Positions 7,717 through 17,356 are shown, counted from the stretch's first letter. The stretch is DNA of 53,562 nt from an uncultured Spartobacteria bacterium (GCA_937890535.1 CALBXK010000370.1:1-53562), one strand, 5' to 3'. The notes: generated by a model not told the origin, from the letters alone. A program made the numbers and translations.

Positions 7717-7803
7717 CGGCTGAGATCCTGACCGGGAGGGCGAGGCTCCGTCCGAGCCGAAATCTATGGGTTCGGACGGAGCCTCACCCTCCCATTTTTG
7801 GTT
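7717..7803. repeat. R5 REP-like palindrome, copy 1 (25-bp arms 7734-7758 / 7769-7793)
   Basis: GGGAGGGCGAGGCTCCGTCCGAGCC-GAAATCTATG-GGTTCGGACGGAGCCTCACCCTCCC followed by ATTTTTGGTTTTT; arms match 23/25. Confidence 0.92.
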
Positions 7804-7837
7804 TTTCTGCCCGCACACTCGAGCCGAGCATGCTCCC

Positions 7838-10800
7838 CTATTTGACGACGATATTGACGAGCTTGCCTTGGACGACGATGACCTTGACGATGGTTTTTCC
7901 TGCGACGGATTCCTGGACTTTCGGCGAGGCGAGGGAGAGGGACTCCACGGCTTTGTCATCCGCCTTGACGCTGGCGGTGATTCGGTCGCGGAACTTTCCG
8001 TTGACCTGCACGACATATTCGACCTCATCGACGACGAGGTATTTTTCCTCATGAGTCGGCCAGGGTTGGGTGGAGGCGAGGCCTTCGAACTTGGGATGTT
8101 TCTTTGCGAGACGCGCCCAGAGTTCCTCGGTGATGTGGGGGGCCAGCGGAGAGAGGAGGGGCAGGAGAATTCGCAAGGCCGCCAGGGGACGGGGCGTCGC
8201 CTTCACAAACTCATTCGTGAAAACCATCAGTTGCGAAATCGCGGTGTTGAAGGTCAGAGCTTCGAAGTCTTCGGTGACTTTCTTTATCGTGGCATGGGCA
8301 ACCCGCAATTGGGAGGGCGTTAGCTCCGTCTCCTTCAGTTCGGAAGAAACCTTCCAGTCTCCTTCCTGCGTCTCTTCCATGGCGAGACGCCAGACGCGTC
8401 CGAGGAAACGATAAACGCCTTCCACACCCTTCATGCTCCAAGGTTTCATCTGTTCGAGAGGACCCATGAACATCTCGTAGAGCCGTAGCGAGTCGGCGCC
8501 GTATTCGGCGATGACGGTGTCGGGAGTGACGACATTGCCCCGGCTCTTGGACATTTTTTGGTTGTCGGGGCCGAGGATGATTCCCTGATTGACGAGACGT
8601 TGGAATGGCTCCGGGGTGGAGACGTGGCCGAGGTCGAAGAGGACCTTGTGCCAGAAGCGGGCGTAGAGAAGGTGCAGGACCGCGTGTTCGGTGCCTCCCA
8701 CATAGAGATCCACGCCCCCGGGATTCGGGATTTTGGACTCGGGATTTTCTCCGGTCATCCAGAATTTTTCAGCGTCCTCGCCCACGAAACGTTTTCGATT
8801 CTTGGTGTCACAGAACCTGAGGTAATACCAACACGAGCCCGCCCATTGGGGCATGGTATTGGTTTCGCGGGTGGCTTTCTCCGAGTAGCGAAGCCAATCC
8901 GTGGCTTTGGAGAGTGGAGGTTCGGCGGTGCCGGTGGGTTTGAAGTCGTCCATCTCCGGCTGGATGACGGGCAATTCGCTTTCGTCGAGGGCGCGGTGCT
9001 GACCGTCCTCCCAGAGAATAGGGAAGGGTTCCCCCCAATAACGTTGGCGCGAAAAGAGCCAGTCTCGCAGCTTGTAGTTCACGGCGGAGCGACCGAGGGC
9101 TTTTTTTGCTAACCAGGTGATGATGGTCTGGCGGGCTTCCTGGGACGAGAGTCCGTCCAGGAAGCGTGAGTTGATCAGGGTGCCTTCGCCGGTGTGGCAG
9201 GCGATGGCGGCGGATTTTTTTTGGACCGTGGCCCCCTTGGCGTCATGATGGCTCCAGTCCTCCAGCCCGGCATTTTTCGGGTCGGTGAGAATCTGTTCGA
9301 GGCGGGCATTGAATTCTTTCTCGCTGGCGAGGGCCTGTTCGCAGGTGTCCTTTTGCCAGAACTCCCCGGAGCGCTTGAGGATCTTGTTGGCCGCGTAGCC
9401 GGTGAGAGATTTCCAGGATTGGACAATGCCTGCCGGGTTGTGATCGTCCAGAGGCACGAAGAGAGCGTGGACGTGATTGGGCATGACGCACCAAGCGAGG
9501 AGATCGTACTTTTTGCCGTCAAAATGTCTGAGTGCATTCTTGACGAGGTCGGCCACCTTGGCCTCCTTCAGCACGCAGTTCCCGTGTCCCTGATCCAAGA
9601 GCGGGTCGACGTGTTTTTTGTAGAACGTCATCCATTGGGAGGTTTCTTCGGGCGATAGGGGGTCTCCAGCTTCGGCCTTCTCAAGGAGGAGCGATGCGTC
9701 GGCGGTGAGTGAGTCCAACGCCTTGAGGGGCAGGGAGTCGGTGAGCCGGAAGGTGATGAAATGGGGAGGGGCCTTGGGATTCCAAGTGGGTCGGGTGGAT
9801 TCTTTTTCACCGCCGGATGTGGGGGCTTCCCCGGCGGGCTGGATCACCGGAAGGACTTTGAGTTTGAACTTTGCGGCAAAGGCAGCGTCCCGTTCATCAT
9901 GGGCCGGCACAGCCATGATGGCCCCGGTACCGTAACCTGTCAGGACGTAGTCGGCGATCCAGATCGGCAGAAGTTCGCTATTGACCGGGTTCATGGCGAA
10001 GGCGCCTGTGAAAACACCGGTTTTGCTCTTGCCGGGGTCGGCACGGTCGCGGTCGGATTTTCCTGAGACTTCCTTCTGATACGCCTCGACCGCGGCGCGT
10101 TGGGCGCTGGTGGTCAGTTTTGCCACGAGGCGATGTTCGGGGGACAAAACCATATAGGTTGCTCCGAAGAGAGTGTCAGGCCGGGTGGTGAAAACTTCGA
10201 CGGAATGCCGGGTGTTGAAGATGGTGAACGTGACCATCGCCCCCTCCGATCGCCCGATCCAGTTTTGTTGCAGAAGCTTGATGCCTTCGGGCCAATCGAG
10301 GCCATCGAGTTCGGAAATCAGGCGTTCGGCAAAGGCGGTGATGCGGAGCATCCATTGCCGCAGCGGGCGGCGTTCCACCGGGTGCCCTCCGACCTCGCTT
10401 TTGCCATCGATGACCTCCTCATTGGCGAGGACAGTGCCGAGTTCGGGGCACCAGTTCACCGGCATTTCAGCCACGTAGGCGAGGCGGACCTTGTCGGGGT
10501 GGGCACCCTTGAACGTGCTGATGGGTTCGGCCTTACGGGTGACGGGATTGAGCCAGGAGTTGTAGAGCTTGAGAAAAATCCACTGTGTCCAGCGGAAATA
10601 TTCTGGATCCGTGGTGCTGACCTCGCGGTTCCAATCGTAGCTGAAGCCAAGGGCTTGAAGCTGGGAGCGAAAGCGCTCCACATTGCGTTCGGTGGTGACA
10701 CGGGGGTGTTGGCCGGTCTTGATGGCGAATTGCTCGGCGGGGAGCCCGAAGGCATCCCATCCCATGGGGTGCAGAACATTGAAACCGCGCATACGCTTGA

Positions 10801-11023
10801 AGCGGGAGACGATGTCCGTGGCCGTGTATCCCTCGACGTGACCGACATGGAGTCCTTCGCCGCTCGGATAGGGAAACATGTCCAGGACATAGTACTTTGG
10901 TTTGGCCGGATCGAAGCCGGGATCACCGGGATTTTTGGCGACGAAGGCTCCTTCCTTCAGCCAGCGTTGTTGCCATCGGGTCTCGAAATCAGAAAAGGGA
11001 AATTGCTTGCGTTGGGCGGCCAT
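7838..11023 (-). CDS. leuS: Leucyl-tRNA synthetase with in-frame RAYT-like insertion in the CP1 editing domain
   Basis: [87 protein letters not shown] for [10 protein letters not shown] at 11023. Confidence 0.97.
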   Translation of the reverse strand: MAAQRKQFPFSDFETRWQQRWLKEGAFVAKNPGDPGFDPAKPKYYVLDMFPYPSGEGLHVGHVEGYTATDIVSRFKRMRGFNVLHPMGWDAFGLPAEQFAIKTGQHPRVTTERNVERFRSQLQALGFSYDWNREVSTTDPEYFRWTQWIFLKLYNSWLNPVTRKAEPISTFKGAHPDKVRLAYVAEMPVNWCPELGTVLANEEVIDGKSEVGGHPVERRPLRQWMLRITAFAERLISELDGLDWPEGIKLLQQNWIGRSEGAMVTFTIFNTRHSVEVFTTRPDTLFGATYMVLSPEHRLVAKLTTSAQRAAVEAYQKEVSGKSDRDRADPGKSKTGVFTGAFAMNPVNSELLPIWIADYVLTGYGTGAIMAVPAHDERDAAFAAKFKLKVLPVIQPAGEAPTSGGEKESTRPTWNPKAPPHFITFRLTDSLPLKALDSLTADASLLLEKAEAGDPLSPEETSQWMTFYKKHVDPLLDQGHGNCVLKEAKVADLVKNALRHFDGKKYDLLAWCVMPNHVHALFVPLDDHNPAGIVQSWKSLTGYAANKILKRSGEFWQKDTCEQALASEKEFNARLEQILTDPKNAGLEDWSHHDAKGATVQKKSAAIACHTGEGTLINSRFLDGLSSQEARQTIITWLAKKALGRSAVNYKLRDWLFSRQRYWGEPFPILWEDGQHRALDESELPVIQPEMDDFKPTGTAEPPLSKATDWLRYSEKATRETNTMPQWAGSCWYYLRFCDTKNRKRFVGEDAEKFWMTGENPESKIPNPGGVDLYVGGTEHAVLHLLYARFWHKVLFDLGHVSTPEPFQRLVNQGIILGPDNQKMSKSRGNVVTPDTVIAEYGADSLRLYEMFMGPLEQMKPWSMKGVEGVYRFLGRVWRLAMEETQEGDWKVSSELKETELTPSQLRVAHATIKKVTEDFEALTFNTAISQLMVFTNEFVKATPRPLAALRILLPLLSPLAPHITEELWARLAKKHPKFEGLASTQPWPTHEEKYLVVDEVEYVVQVNGKFRDRITASVKADDKAVESLSLASPKVQESVAGKTIVKVIVVQGKLVNIVVK
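9205..9840 (-). mobile_element. RAYT/Y1_Tnp (REP-associated HUH transposase)-like domain embedded in frame within leuS (boundaries approximate)
   Basis: [22 protein letters not shown]...[58 protein letters not shown]...[39 protein letters not shown]...NAGLEDW: canonical RAYT order including HUH (NHVHAL) and SWKS...FWQ blocks. Confidence 0.9.
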
Positions 11024-11042
11024 GATGAAAAGGGGTGGGAAT

Positions 11043-11654
11043 ATGGCAGAATCACATCCATCTGAAAACCATCGTTTGTTAGTTTCGACCCGGAATGCCC
11101 ATAAAGTGGGGGAAATTCGGGCCATCCTCGGGCCGGAATTTACGGTCTCCGACCTTTCGATTTTGCCCGGGATGGGGGAGGTTGAGGAGACTGGTGTCAC
11201 CTTCGAGGAAAATGCGACCCTCAAGGCGGTGGCAGCCTCGGGGCGGTTTGATGACTGGGTGATCGCGGATGATTCTGGTCTGGCGGTGGATGCCCTGGGA
11301 GGCGCGCCCGGGGTACATTCCGCCCGTTATTCCGGGGCCGGGGCGACGGACGCGGCCAATAAGGCCCTGCTTCTAAAAAATCTGGCCGGGGTGCGAGGTA
11401 AGGACCGTTCCGCCCGCTTTTGGTGCCTGATCGTGCTGGCGAGGGCGGGCCGGAAGCTGGCGGCGTTTTCAGGCACCGTGGAGGGGATCATCGTCCCTGT
11501 CGCCAAGGGAGAAGGGGGATTCGGCTATGATTCTCTCTTTCTGCCGGATGGGCATTGCGAAACATTTGGACAACTCCCGGCCGCGGTGAAAAACCAGCTC
11601 AGCCATCGGGCACGGGCCTTGGAAAAACTCCGCGACTGGCGGGGTTGGTGGTGA
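11043..11654 (+). CDS. rdgB: XTP/dITP diphosphatase (RdgB/HAM1 family)
   Basis: [18 protein letters not shown]...[10 protein letters not shown]...[26 protein letters not shown]...[13 protein letters not shown]...SHRARAL. Confidence 0.95.
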   Translation: MAESHPSENHRLLVSTRNAHKVGEIRAILGPEFTVSDLSILPGMGEVEETGVTFEENATLKAVAASGRFDDWVIADDSGLAVDALGGAPGVHSARYSGAGATDAANKALLLKNLAGVRGKDRSARFWCLIVLARAGRKLAAFSGTVEGIIVPVAKGEGGFGYDSLFLPDGHCETFGQLPAAVKNQLSHRARALEKLRDWRGWW

Positions 11655-11800
11655 AGGACGGATTCCCTGAGAGCGCCGTGGGATCAACCGGGTGCTCGCT
11701 GCCGGCTGAGATCCTGACTCGTCGTGCCGTCTGCGGCGGGGGAGGGCCGAGTTATTCGAACCACTTATGGAACACTAACCAATCCCCCGTCAATGGACGG

Positions 11801-11928
11801 TGGAGAAAAGAGGCAGAACCGGCTGGCCGGTTCGCTGGTCTGCGGGAATAAACAATCTCGCAAGTGGGCTTGCAGAGCTGTTTATTCCCGCAGACCGAAG
11901 ATCGCAGCGCGATCTTTGCCTCCGCTCC
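11801..11928. repeat. Cloverleaf-like multi-hairpin element containing a perfect 18-bp inverted repeat
   Basis: GGTCTGCGGGAATAAACA (11837-11854) / TGTTTATTCCCGCAGACC (11879-11896); flanking hairpins AACCGGC-TG-GCCGGTT and AAGATCGC-AGC-GCGATCTT; outer stem GAGGCA (11810-11815) / TGCCTC (11917-11922). Confidence 0.8.
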
Positions 11929-12109
11929 CATGCTGGAAACAAATTGGCGGACGGGGCTGTTGGCCCGGCCAGATAAGTGCTTATGAGTGGTTGACTTTCT
12001 CCTTGGAATATCCCGCCGCTGGGGGCTCAAAGCCTTGCCCACCCATTTTTGGGCCTATCGGTCTGCCATCGGATCAGGTTGTCTGAACTTGGTCCCTGGG
12101 AGTTGTCCG

Positions 12110-12712
12110 TTACATCGTATCGGGGGATTCCGCGGCGGCAGGAGGTTTGGCGGTGTCCGCAGCCGTCGAGGGAGCGGAAGCCGGGTTCCCCTGAAGCTCG
12201 GCGATGACATCTCCTGTGATATCCGCGTCAAGGGCATTGGCCAGGACGACGATGTCGCTCTTCACCAAGACGATGTTCAGTCCCCGAGCCGAGGCGACCC
12301 TCAGGGCGACGGGACGAATCTCCTCCCGAAAACGCATCACCAGTTCGGAGCGTTTATTGGAAATCTCCTGCCGGGCGCTTTGTTGCTTTTGTTGGAATTT
12401 TCCGTTCAGGTCGCGTCCCAGATCGGCGAGCTTTTGATTTTCTTCCGTGGAAGGGGTCTCGCCGACGACTTCCTTGAGTCGGGTGAACTCTTCCTGAAGT
12501 TCCTTCTGAGCAGAAGCGAGCTGGGTTTGGAGTTGCTCTCCGGCGCTTTTTAACTCGGTCTCGATTTCAGTGTCACGTCCGAGGCGCTTGGCGACAGCTT
12601 CCAGATTAACGAGGGCGACTCCGCCCGAAGAGGATGAGGAAGACGACCTGGGATCGCATCCGGTGGTCAAGCTGAGTGCGAGTACGGCCAAAAGGGAAAA
12701 TATCGTCTTCAT
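12110..12712 (-). CDS. OmpH/Skp-like periplasmic chaperone, predicted lipoprotein
   Basis: MKTIFSLLAVLALSLTTGCDPRS lipobox; VALVNLEAVAKRLGRD... coiled coil ...RGLNIVLVKSDIVVLANALDADIT. Confidence 0.75.
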   Translation of the reverse strand: MKTIFSLLAVLALSLTTGCDPRSSSSSSSGGVALVNLEAVAKRLGRDTEIETELKSAGEQLQTQLASAQKELQEEFTRLKEVVGETPSTEENQKLADLGRDLNGKFQQKQQSARQEISNKRSELVMRFREEIRPVALRVASARGLNIVLVKSDIVVLANALDADITGDVIAELQGNPASAPSTAADTAKPPAAAESPDTM

Positions 12713-12821
12713 GGGGGGAGTCTTGTCTGGATTGGGAACGGATTTCCAGCGAATCTTAAGAATATTTTCAGTCGTGGCTGTCGATTGACCGAGGGAGGGT
12801 GAAAGTGTATCCTGCGGGTTC

Positions 12822-13913
12822 ATGCTGGCGGAACTGGAAGCAACAAGTCTCACAGAAAGGGTTCTCGAGGGGATGCGAATCACCCCGGAGGACGCCCGGG
12901 CCCTCTATCGGCTGCCTCTTCACGAACTGGGGGCTCTGGCCGATCATCGTCGCCAGGCCGCCAAGGCGGAAGCCTACGAGGGACGCGGCAATGAAATCGT
13001 CACCTACATCGTGGACCGCAATGTCAATTACACGAATGTCTGCAACGTCTATTGCAAGTTTTGCGCCTTTTATCGCACCGAAAAAGACGACGACCACTAC
13101 GTTCTTACGACGGAACAAATCGATGAAAAGCTCGACGAACTCGCCGCTCAGGGCGGAGTGCAGGTCCTGCTCCAGGGGGGGCATCATCCGAAACTGGAGA
13201 TCGATTTTTATCTAAACCTGCTTTCGCATATCCGGGAGAAATACCCCCAGATCAACATTCACGGATTCAGTCCCCCAGAGTTCAATCATTTCTCGACCGT
13301 GTTTGGGATGCCGCTCCGCGAGGTGGTGGAGAAATTTGTTGAAGCCGGATTGGGCTCCATTCCCGGGGGGGGTGGGGAGATTCTGGTGGACAAAGTGCGG
13401 GATCGGATCGCGCCGTTGAAATGCGACAGCGACCATTGGCTGGAGGTGATGCGGATTGCGCACGGGCTGGGGCTGAACTCCAGTGCCACGATGATGTTTG
13501 GCCATGTCGAGAATCTCGATGACCGGATCGAACACCTCCAGCGCCTCCGTGAAACCCAGGACGAAACCGGGGGGTTCACCGCATTTATTTGTTGGACGTT
13601 CCAGGCCGAAAATACCCGTCTCAAAGCCGAACCGGTCACCTCCGCCGAATACCTGCGCATGCAGGCCCTGGCCCGCATCTATCTGGACAATTTTGCCAAT
13701 GTGCAAAGCTCCTGGGTCACCCAGGGTCCCAAGATCGGGCAACTGGCGCTGAAATACGGGGCCAATGATTTTGGAAGTGTGATGATGGAGGAAAATGTGG
13801 TTTCCAGCGCAGGGACGACGTTCAGCCTCAATGCGCAGGACATCGAGCGTCTCATCCGCGATGCCGGATACGAGCCGCATCGCCGCAGCACCTGGTATCA
13901 GTTGTTGGACTGA
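12822..13913 (+). CDS. mqnC: Cyclic dehypoxanthinyl futalosine synthase, radical SAM (futalosine menaquinone pathway)
   Basis: IVTYIVDRNVNYTNVCNVYCKFCAFYR; VQVLLQGGHHPKLEIDFY; FSPPEFNHFS; SSWVTQGPKIGQLALKYGANDFGSVMMEENVVSSAG. Confidence 0.95.
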   Translation: MLAELEATSLTERVLEGMRITPEDARALYRLPLHELGALADHRRQAAKAEAYEGRGNEIVTYIVDRNVNYTNVCNVYCKFCAFYRTEKDDDHYVLTTEQIDEKLDELAAQGGVQVLLQGGHHPKLEIDFYLNLLSHIREKYPQINIHGFSPPEFNHFSTVFGMPLREVVEKFVEAGLGSIPGGGGEILVDKVRDRIAPLKCDSDHWLEVMRIAHGLGLNSSATMMFGHVENLDDRIEHLQRLRETQDETGGFTAFICWTFQAENTRLKAEPVTSAEYLRMQALARIYLDNFANVQSSWVTQGPKIGQLALKYGANDFGSVMMEENVVSSAGTTFSLNAQDIERLIRDAGYEPHRRSTWYQLLD

Positions 13914-13921
13914 GACCAGGC

Positions 13922-14887
13922 ATGAAAAGATTTTTTGACGGGTTCTTGCTGGCCTTGGCCCTGGCCATCGGATTGGCGTGGATTGCGCCCGGACCCGGTT
14001 CAGAGGACGGTTGGCTGCATCCCAAGATTCTGACCAAGGTGGGCGTCGCGCTGATCTTTTTCCTTCACGGTGCGAATCTTTCATTCACCGCCCTCAAAGC
14101 GGGCACTCTGCGGTGGCCCTTGCATCTGGTGATACAGCTCAGCACGTTTTTGCTTTTTCCGCTTCTTGGATTGGCCGGGTTGTGGCTGGCCGGGAATTCC
14201 CTTTCCCCGGAATTGGGGCTGGGGCTGTTTTTTTTGTGCGCCCTGCCTTCGACAGTTTCGTCCTCCGTCGCCATGACGGCCCTGGCCCGTGGCAATGTCG
14301 CGGCGGCCGTATTCAATGCCACTTTGTCCAGCCTCATCGGTGTCTTCCTGACTCCATTCTGGATCGCCCTCGTTTTGAAGGCCGAGGGGGGGAGCCTGCC
14401 GTTGGGGTCTGTCATTCTTGATCTTGTTCTTTGGCTGATTCTGCCCCTCCTCATTGGCCATGCCATGCGGCCGTGGCTGGGAGCCTTTATCCACCGCCAC
14501 AAAAAGGGGCTTCATCTCGTGGACCGCGGCGTAATCCTCCTGATTGTATATACGTCATTTTGCGATTCCGTCTCGTCCGGGGTCTGGCAGGGCAAAGGCT
14601 GGGACCTTCTGGGTATCACGTTGGGGGTCAGCGTCGGGCTTTTCTTTGTCGTCATGGCGGTGATGCAGTGGGTGTGCCGGATATTGAAATTCCCCATCGA
14701 GGATCGCATTGCCGGGGTGTTCTGCGGATCGAAGAAATCCCTGGCGGTCGGAGTGCCCATGGCGCAGATCATTTTTGCAGGCAATCCTGCCCTCGGACTC
14801 ATTCTCCTTCCCATCATTGTGTACCACTCGTTTCAACTCGCCGTCTGCGCCTGGCTGGCACGGCGTTGGAGCTTAAGAAAATTATGA
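13922..14887 (+). CDS. Bile acid:sodium symporter-like transporter (SBF-like)
   Basis: Ten hydrophobic segments; LTKVGVALIFFLHGANLSFTAL...LCALPSTVSSSVAMTALARGNVAAAVFNATLSSLIGVFLTP. Confidence 0.85.
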   Translation: MKRFFDGFLLALALAIGLAWIAPGPGSEDGWLHPKILTKVGVALIFFLHGANLSFTALKAGTLRWPLHLVIQLSTFLLFPLLGLAGLWLAGNSLSPELGLGLFFLCALPSTVSSSVAMTALARGNVAAAVFNATLSSLIGVFLTPFWIALVLKAEGGSLPLGSVILDLVLWLILPLLIGHAMRPWLGAFIHRHKKGLHLVDRGVILLIVYTSFCDSVSSGVWQGKGWDLLGITLGVSVGLFFVVMAVMQWVCRILKFPIEDRIAGVFCGSKKSLAVGVPMAQIIFAGNPALGLILLPIIVYHSFQLAVCAWLARRWSLRKL

Positions 14888-15004
14888 ATTAAGAATGAGG
14901 AATTAAGAATTAAGAAGTGGAGTCGGGAGCCTTGGAGCATCATGTCGTTCTGAAGCATTTCTAATTCGCTTCTTAATTCCTCATTCTTAATTCATAATTT
15001 TCTT
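14875..15004. repeat. R3 repeat: perfect 35-bp inverted repeat, arms 14875-14909 / 14970-15004
   Basis: AAGAAAATTATGAATTAAGAATGAGGAATTAAGAA ... TTCTTAATTCCTCATTCTTAATTCATAATTTTCTT. Confidence 0.97.
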
Positions 15005-15006
15005 CC

Positions 15007-16038
15007 ATGTCCGATCCCGCTAGAAAATCCATTGCCCAAGTCCGGGCCGAGGCCCGGGAGGGTGCGTTGGGGGCGCGTATTGAGGCCCAGGTCGAGGATG
15101 TGATCCGCAAAGAGGCCCGCAACGGGAAACCGTTCTGGGAAGTCAAATTGCGCGACGGCGGCGATGCCATGACGTTGAAGGCCTGGAGCGACACCCCGCA
15201 GTTCCAGACCTGCGAGGATCTGGCGGCGGGGGAATTGGTGCGGGTGGAGGGCGAGTTTGCTGTGACGCCTTTTGGGCTCGATGCTCAACGCTGGAGTCTG
15301 CAACGACTCGAGCCCGCCGAGGCGGAGGCCTTGTTCGCGGGCGACGAGGCGACCCGAACCATCGCCAAAGCAGATTTTTCGTTGGTTACCGAGCTGGTCG
15401 CCTCGCTGGATGACCTCCGGCTGAAGGCTTTGGCGGATGCCTTTTTGGCTGACTTCGGAGCTCGCTTTCGCCGGGCGGCGGCGGCCCGATTCAATCACCA
15501 CGCGTTCCGGGGTGGGCTTCTGCGTCACACGGCGCAGATGATGAAATCCGCAGACGCGCTGTGCGGGGTCTATCCCCAACTCCATCGCGATCTCCTCTTG
15601 GTCGGCGTTTTGTTTCACGACAGCGGAAAACTCTGGGAGATGTGTCCCGCCGAGACCGGATTTGAGATTCCTCGGGCTGTGCGGGGGGAGCTACTGGGTC
15701 ATATCAGCATTGGCATCGAATTGGTCAACGCCCTCTGGAGGAAACTCCCACTCAAGGATTGGGATGACCTGGAGCCTGCTTCCGAGGATGTGCGTCTCCA
15801 TCTTCTCCATCTCATTGCCTCCCATCATGGTGAGTTGGCCTTCGGTTCTCCCGTGGAACCAAAAACGCCCGAGGCCATCGCTCTCCACTATATCGACAAT
15901 CTGGACGCGAAGATGGAGATGATTTGCACCGCCTATGAGAAACAACCGGAGATCGCGCCCGGGATCTTCGATCGGGTCCGGGCCCTCCATGTCTCGCCGG
16001 TGCGACCGCTGGTTAAGAAAATTACGAGCCGACCGTAG
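15007..16038 (+). CDS. OB-fold + HD-domain protein (YhaM-like 3'-5' exoribonuclease)
   Basis: N-terminal OB-like domain (KPFWEVKLRDGGDAMTLKAW) and HD domain (FNHHAFRGGLLRHTAQM...LLLVGVLFHDSGKLWE...ISLIASHHGEL-type motif). Confidence 0.85.
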   Translation: MSDPARKSIAQVRAEAREGALGARIEAQVEDVIRKEARNGKPFWEVKLRDGGDAMTLKAWSDTPQFQTCEDLAAGELVRVEGEFAVTPFGLDAQRWSLQRLEPAEAEALFAGDEATRTIAKADFSLVTELVASLDDLRLKALADAFLADFGARFRRAAAARFNHHAFRGGLLRHTAQMMKSADALCGVYPQLHRDLLLVGVLFHDSGKLWEMCPAETGFEIPRAVRGELLGHISIGIELVNALWRKLPLKDWDDLEPASEDVRLHLLHLIASHHGELAFGSPVEPKTPEAIALHYIDNLDAKMEMICTAYEKQPEIAPGIFDRVRALHVSPVRPLVKKITSRP

Positions 16039-16068
16039 GCGAATCAATGACGAGTGACGAAACGACAA

Positions 16069-16096
16069 ACGACGCCGTTCTTTCGAACGGCGTCGT
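16069..16096. terminator. Bidirectional-type hairpin between convergent genes
   Basis: ACGACGCCGTTC-TTTC-GAACGGCGTCGT, perfect 12-bp stem. Confidence 0.6.
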
Positions 16097-16123
16097 CGGT
16101 GATTTTCGATTGTGGCGAACGAA

Positions 16124-17146
16124 TTACTTCGTTGGCACAGTGGCGATGGTCTGAAGAATCCGGCTGGCGATCTTGTAGGGATCCCCCTGCGAATTCGGGC
16201 GCCTGTCTTCCAGATAGCCCCGGTAGGCGTTATCGGTCATGAAGGAATGCGGAATCCGGATCGAGGCTCCGCGATTGGCGAGGCCGTAGTTGAATTTGTC
16301 GATCGACTGGGTCTCATGCAGTCCGGTCAAACGCATGTGGTTGTCCGGTCCATAGACGGCGATGTGTTCGTTTTTGTATTTGTCGAAGGCCGCCATGAGT
16401 TTTTCGAAGTAGTCCTTGCCGCCGACGTCGCGCAGGTGGTCGGTCGAGAAGTTGCTGTGCATGCCGGATCCGTTCCAGTCCCCTTCGCCGAGAGGCTTGC
16501 AATGCCAGTTCACATCCACCTGGTATTCCTCACAGAGGCGAAGAAGGAGGTAGCGGGCGACCCAGACTTGGTCGGCGGCGGTGCGGGAGCCTTTGCCAAA
16601 AATTTGGAATTCCCATTGGCCTTTGGCCACTTCGGCATTGATCCCCTCGTGGTTGATGCCGGCATCGAGACAGATATCGAGGTGGGCATCCACGATCTCG
16701 CGGGCGATATCGCCGACGGATTCATATCCGACTCCGGTGTAGTATTTGCCCTGAGGTTGGGGGAATCCGCCGCCTTCGGGAAACCCGAGAGGGACTCCAC
16801 CCTGGTAGAGAAAATATTCCTGTTCAAAACCAAACCAGGCACCGGGATCGTCGATGATGGTGGCGCGGGAGTTGGTGGGATGCGGTTCGCCATCGGGCAG
16901 CATGACTTCGCACATCACGATGGCGGCGTCGCGCCGCGTGGAATCGGGATAAAGGGCCACCGGCTTGAGAATACAATCCGAGTTGCTGCCTTCAGCCTGC
17001 CGGGTCGAGCTTCCGTCAAACCCCCAGAGCGGAATTTCTTCCAGGCTTGGGAATTCTGCGAATTCCTTGACAAGAGTTTTGCTGCGCAGGTTGGCAACCG
17101 GCTCGTAGCCGTCCAACCATAGGTATTCCAATTTGTATTTCGCCAT
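16124..17146 (-). CDS. glnA: Glutamine synthetase, eukaryotic-like GSII type
   Basis: KLEYLWLDGYEPVANLRSKT...PLWGFDGSSTRQAEGSNSDCILKPVALYPD...WFGFEQEYFLY...INAEVAKGQWEFQIF...NGSGMHSNFST...NRGASIRIP. Confidence 0.95.
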   Translation of the reverse strand: MAKYKLEYLWLDGYEPVANLRSKTLVKEFAEFPSLEEIPLWGFDGSSTRQAEGSNSDCILKPVALYPDSTRRDAAIVMCEVMLPDGEPHPTNSRATIIDDPGAWFGFEQEYFLYQGGVPLGFPEGGGFPQPQGKYYTGVGYESVGDIAREIVDAHLDICLDAGINHEGINAEVAKGQWEFQIFGKGSRTAADQVWVARYLLLRLCEEYQVDVNWHCKPLGEGDWNGSGMHSNFSTDHLRDVGGKDYFEKLMAAFDKYKNEHIAVYGPDNHMRLTGLHETQSIDKFNYGLANRGASIRIPHSFMTDNAYRGYLEDRRPNSQGDPYKIASRILQTIATVPTK

Positions 17147-17247
17147 GATGTGAAGTGTCGATTTTTGCACAATCAGAGCCGGAATCTGATCGCAGGTGTT
17201 GATTTTTAGGCTTTCTTTTTAACCCTTCCGGTCTTTCCCCACTTCTT

Positions 17248-17264
17248 AAGCAGGTTCGGTGCCA
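17248..17264 (-). promoter_or_regulatory. Predicted sigma54 promoter of the glutamine synthetase gene
   Basis: Minus strand TGGCACCGAACCTGCTT: GG-N10-GC; about 100 nt upstream of the ATG at 17146. Confidence 0.8.
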
Positions 17265-17356
17265 TGTATGGCGGAGCAAGGGAGTTTTTCAAGAAAATCT
17301 AAAAATTTTTCGAAGGTTTCGGTCTTGTCTGTCGGGCGGTTCGGGGCCATCTCTTT

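Noticed and set aside
9205-9840. Intein in leuS
   Set aside because: No intein splicing-block residues at the junctions and no LAGLIDADG or HNH endonuclease motif; the insert matches a RAYT domain instead.
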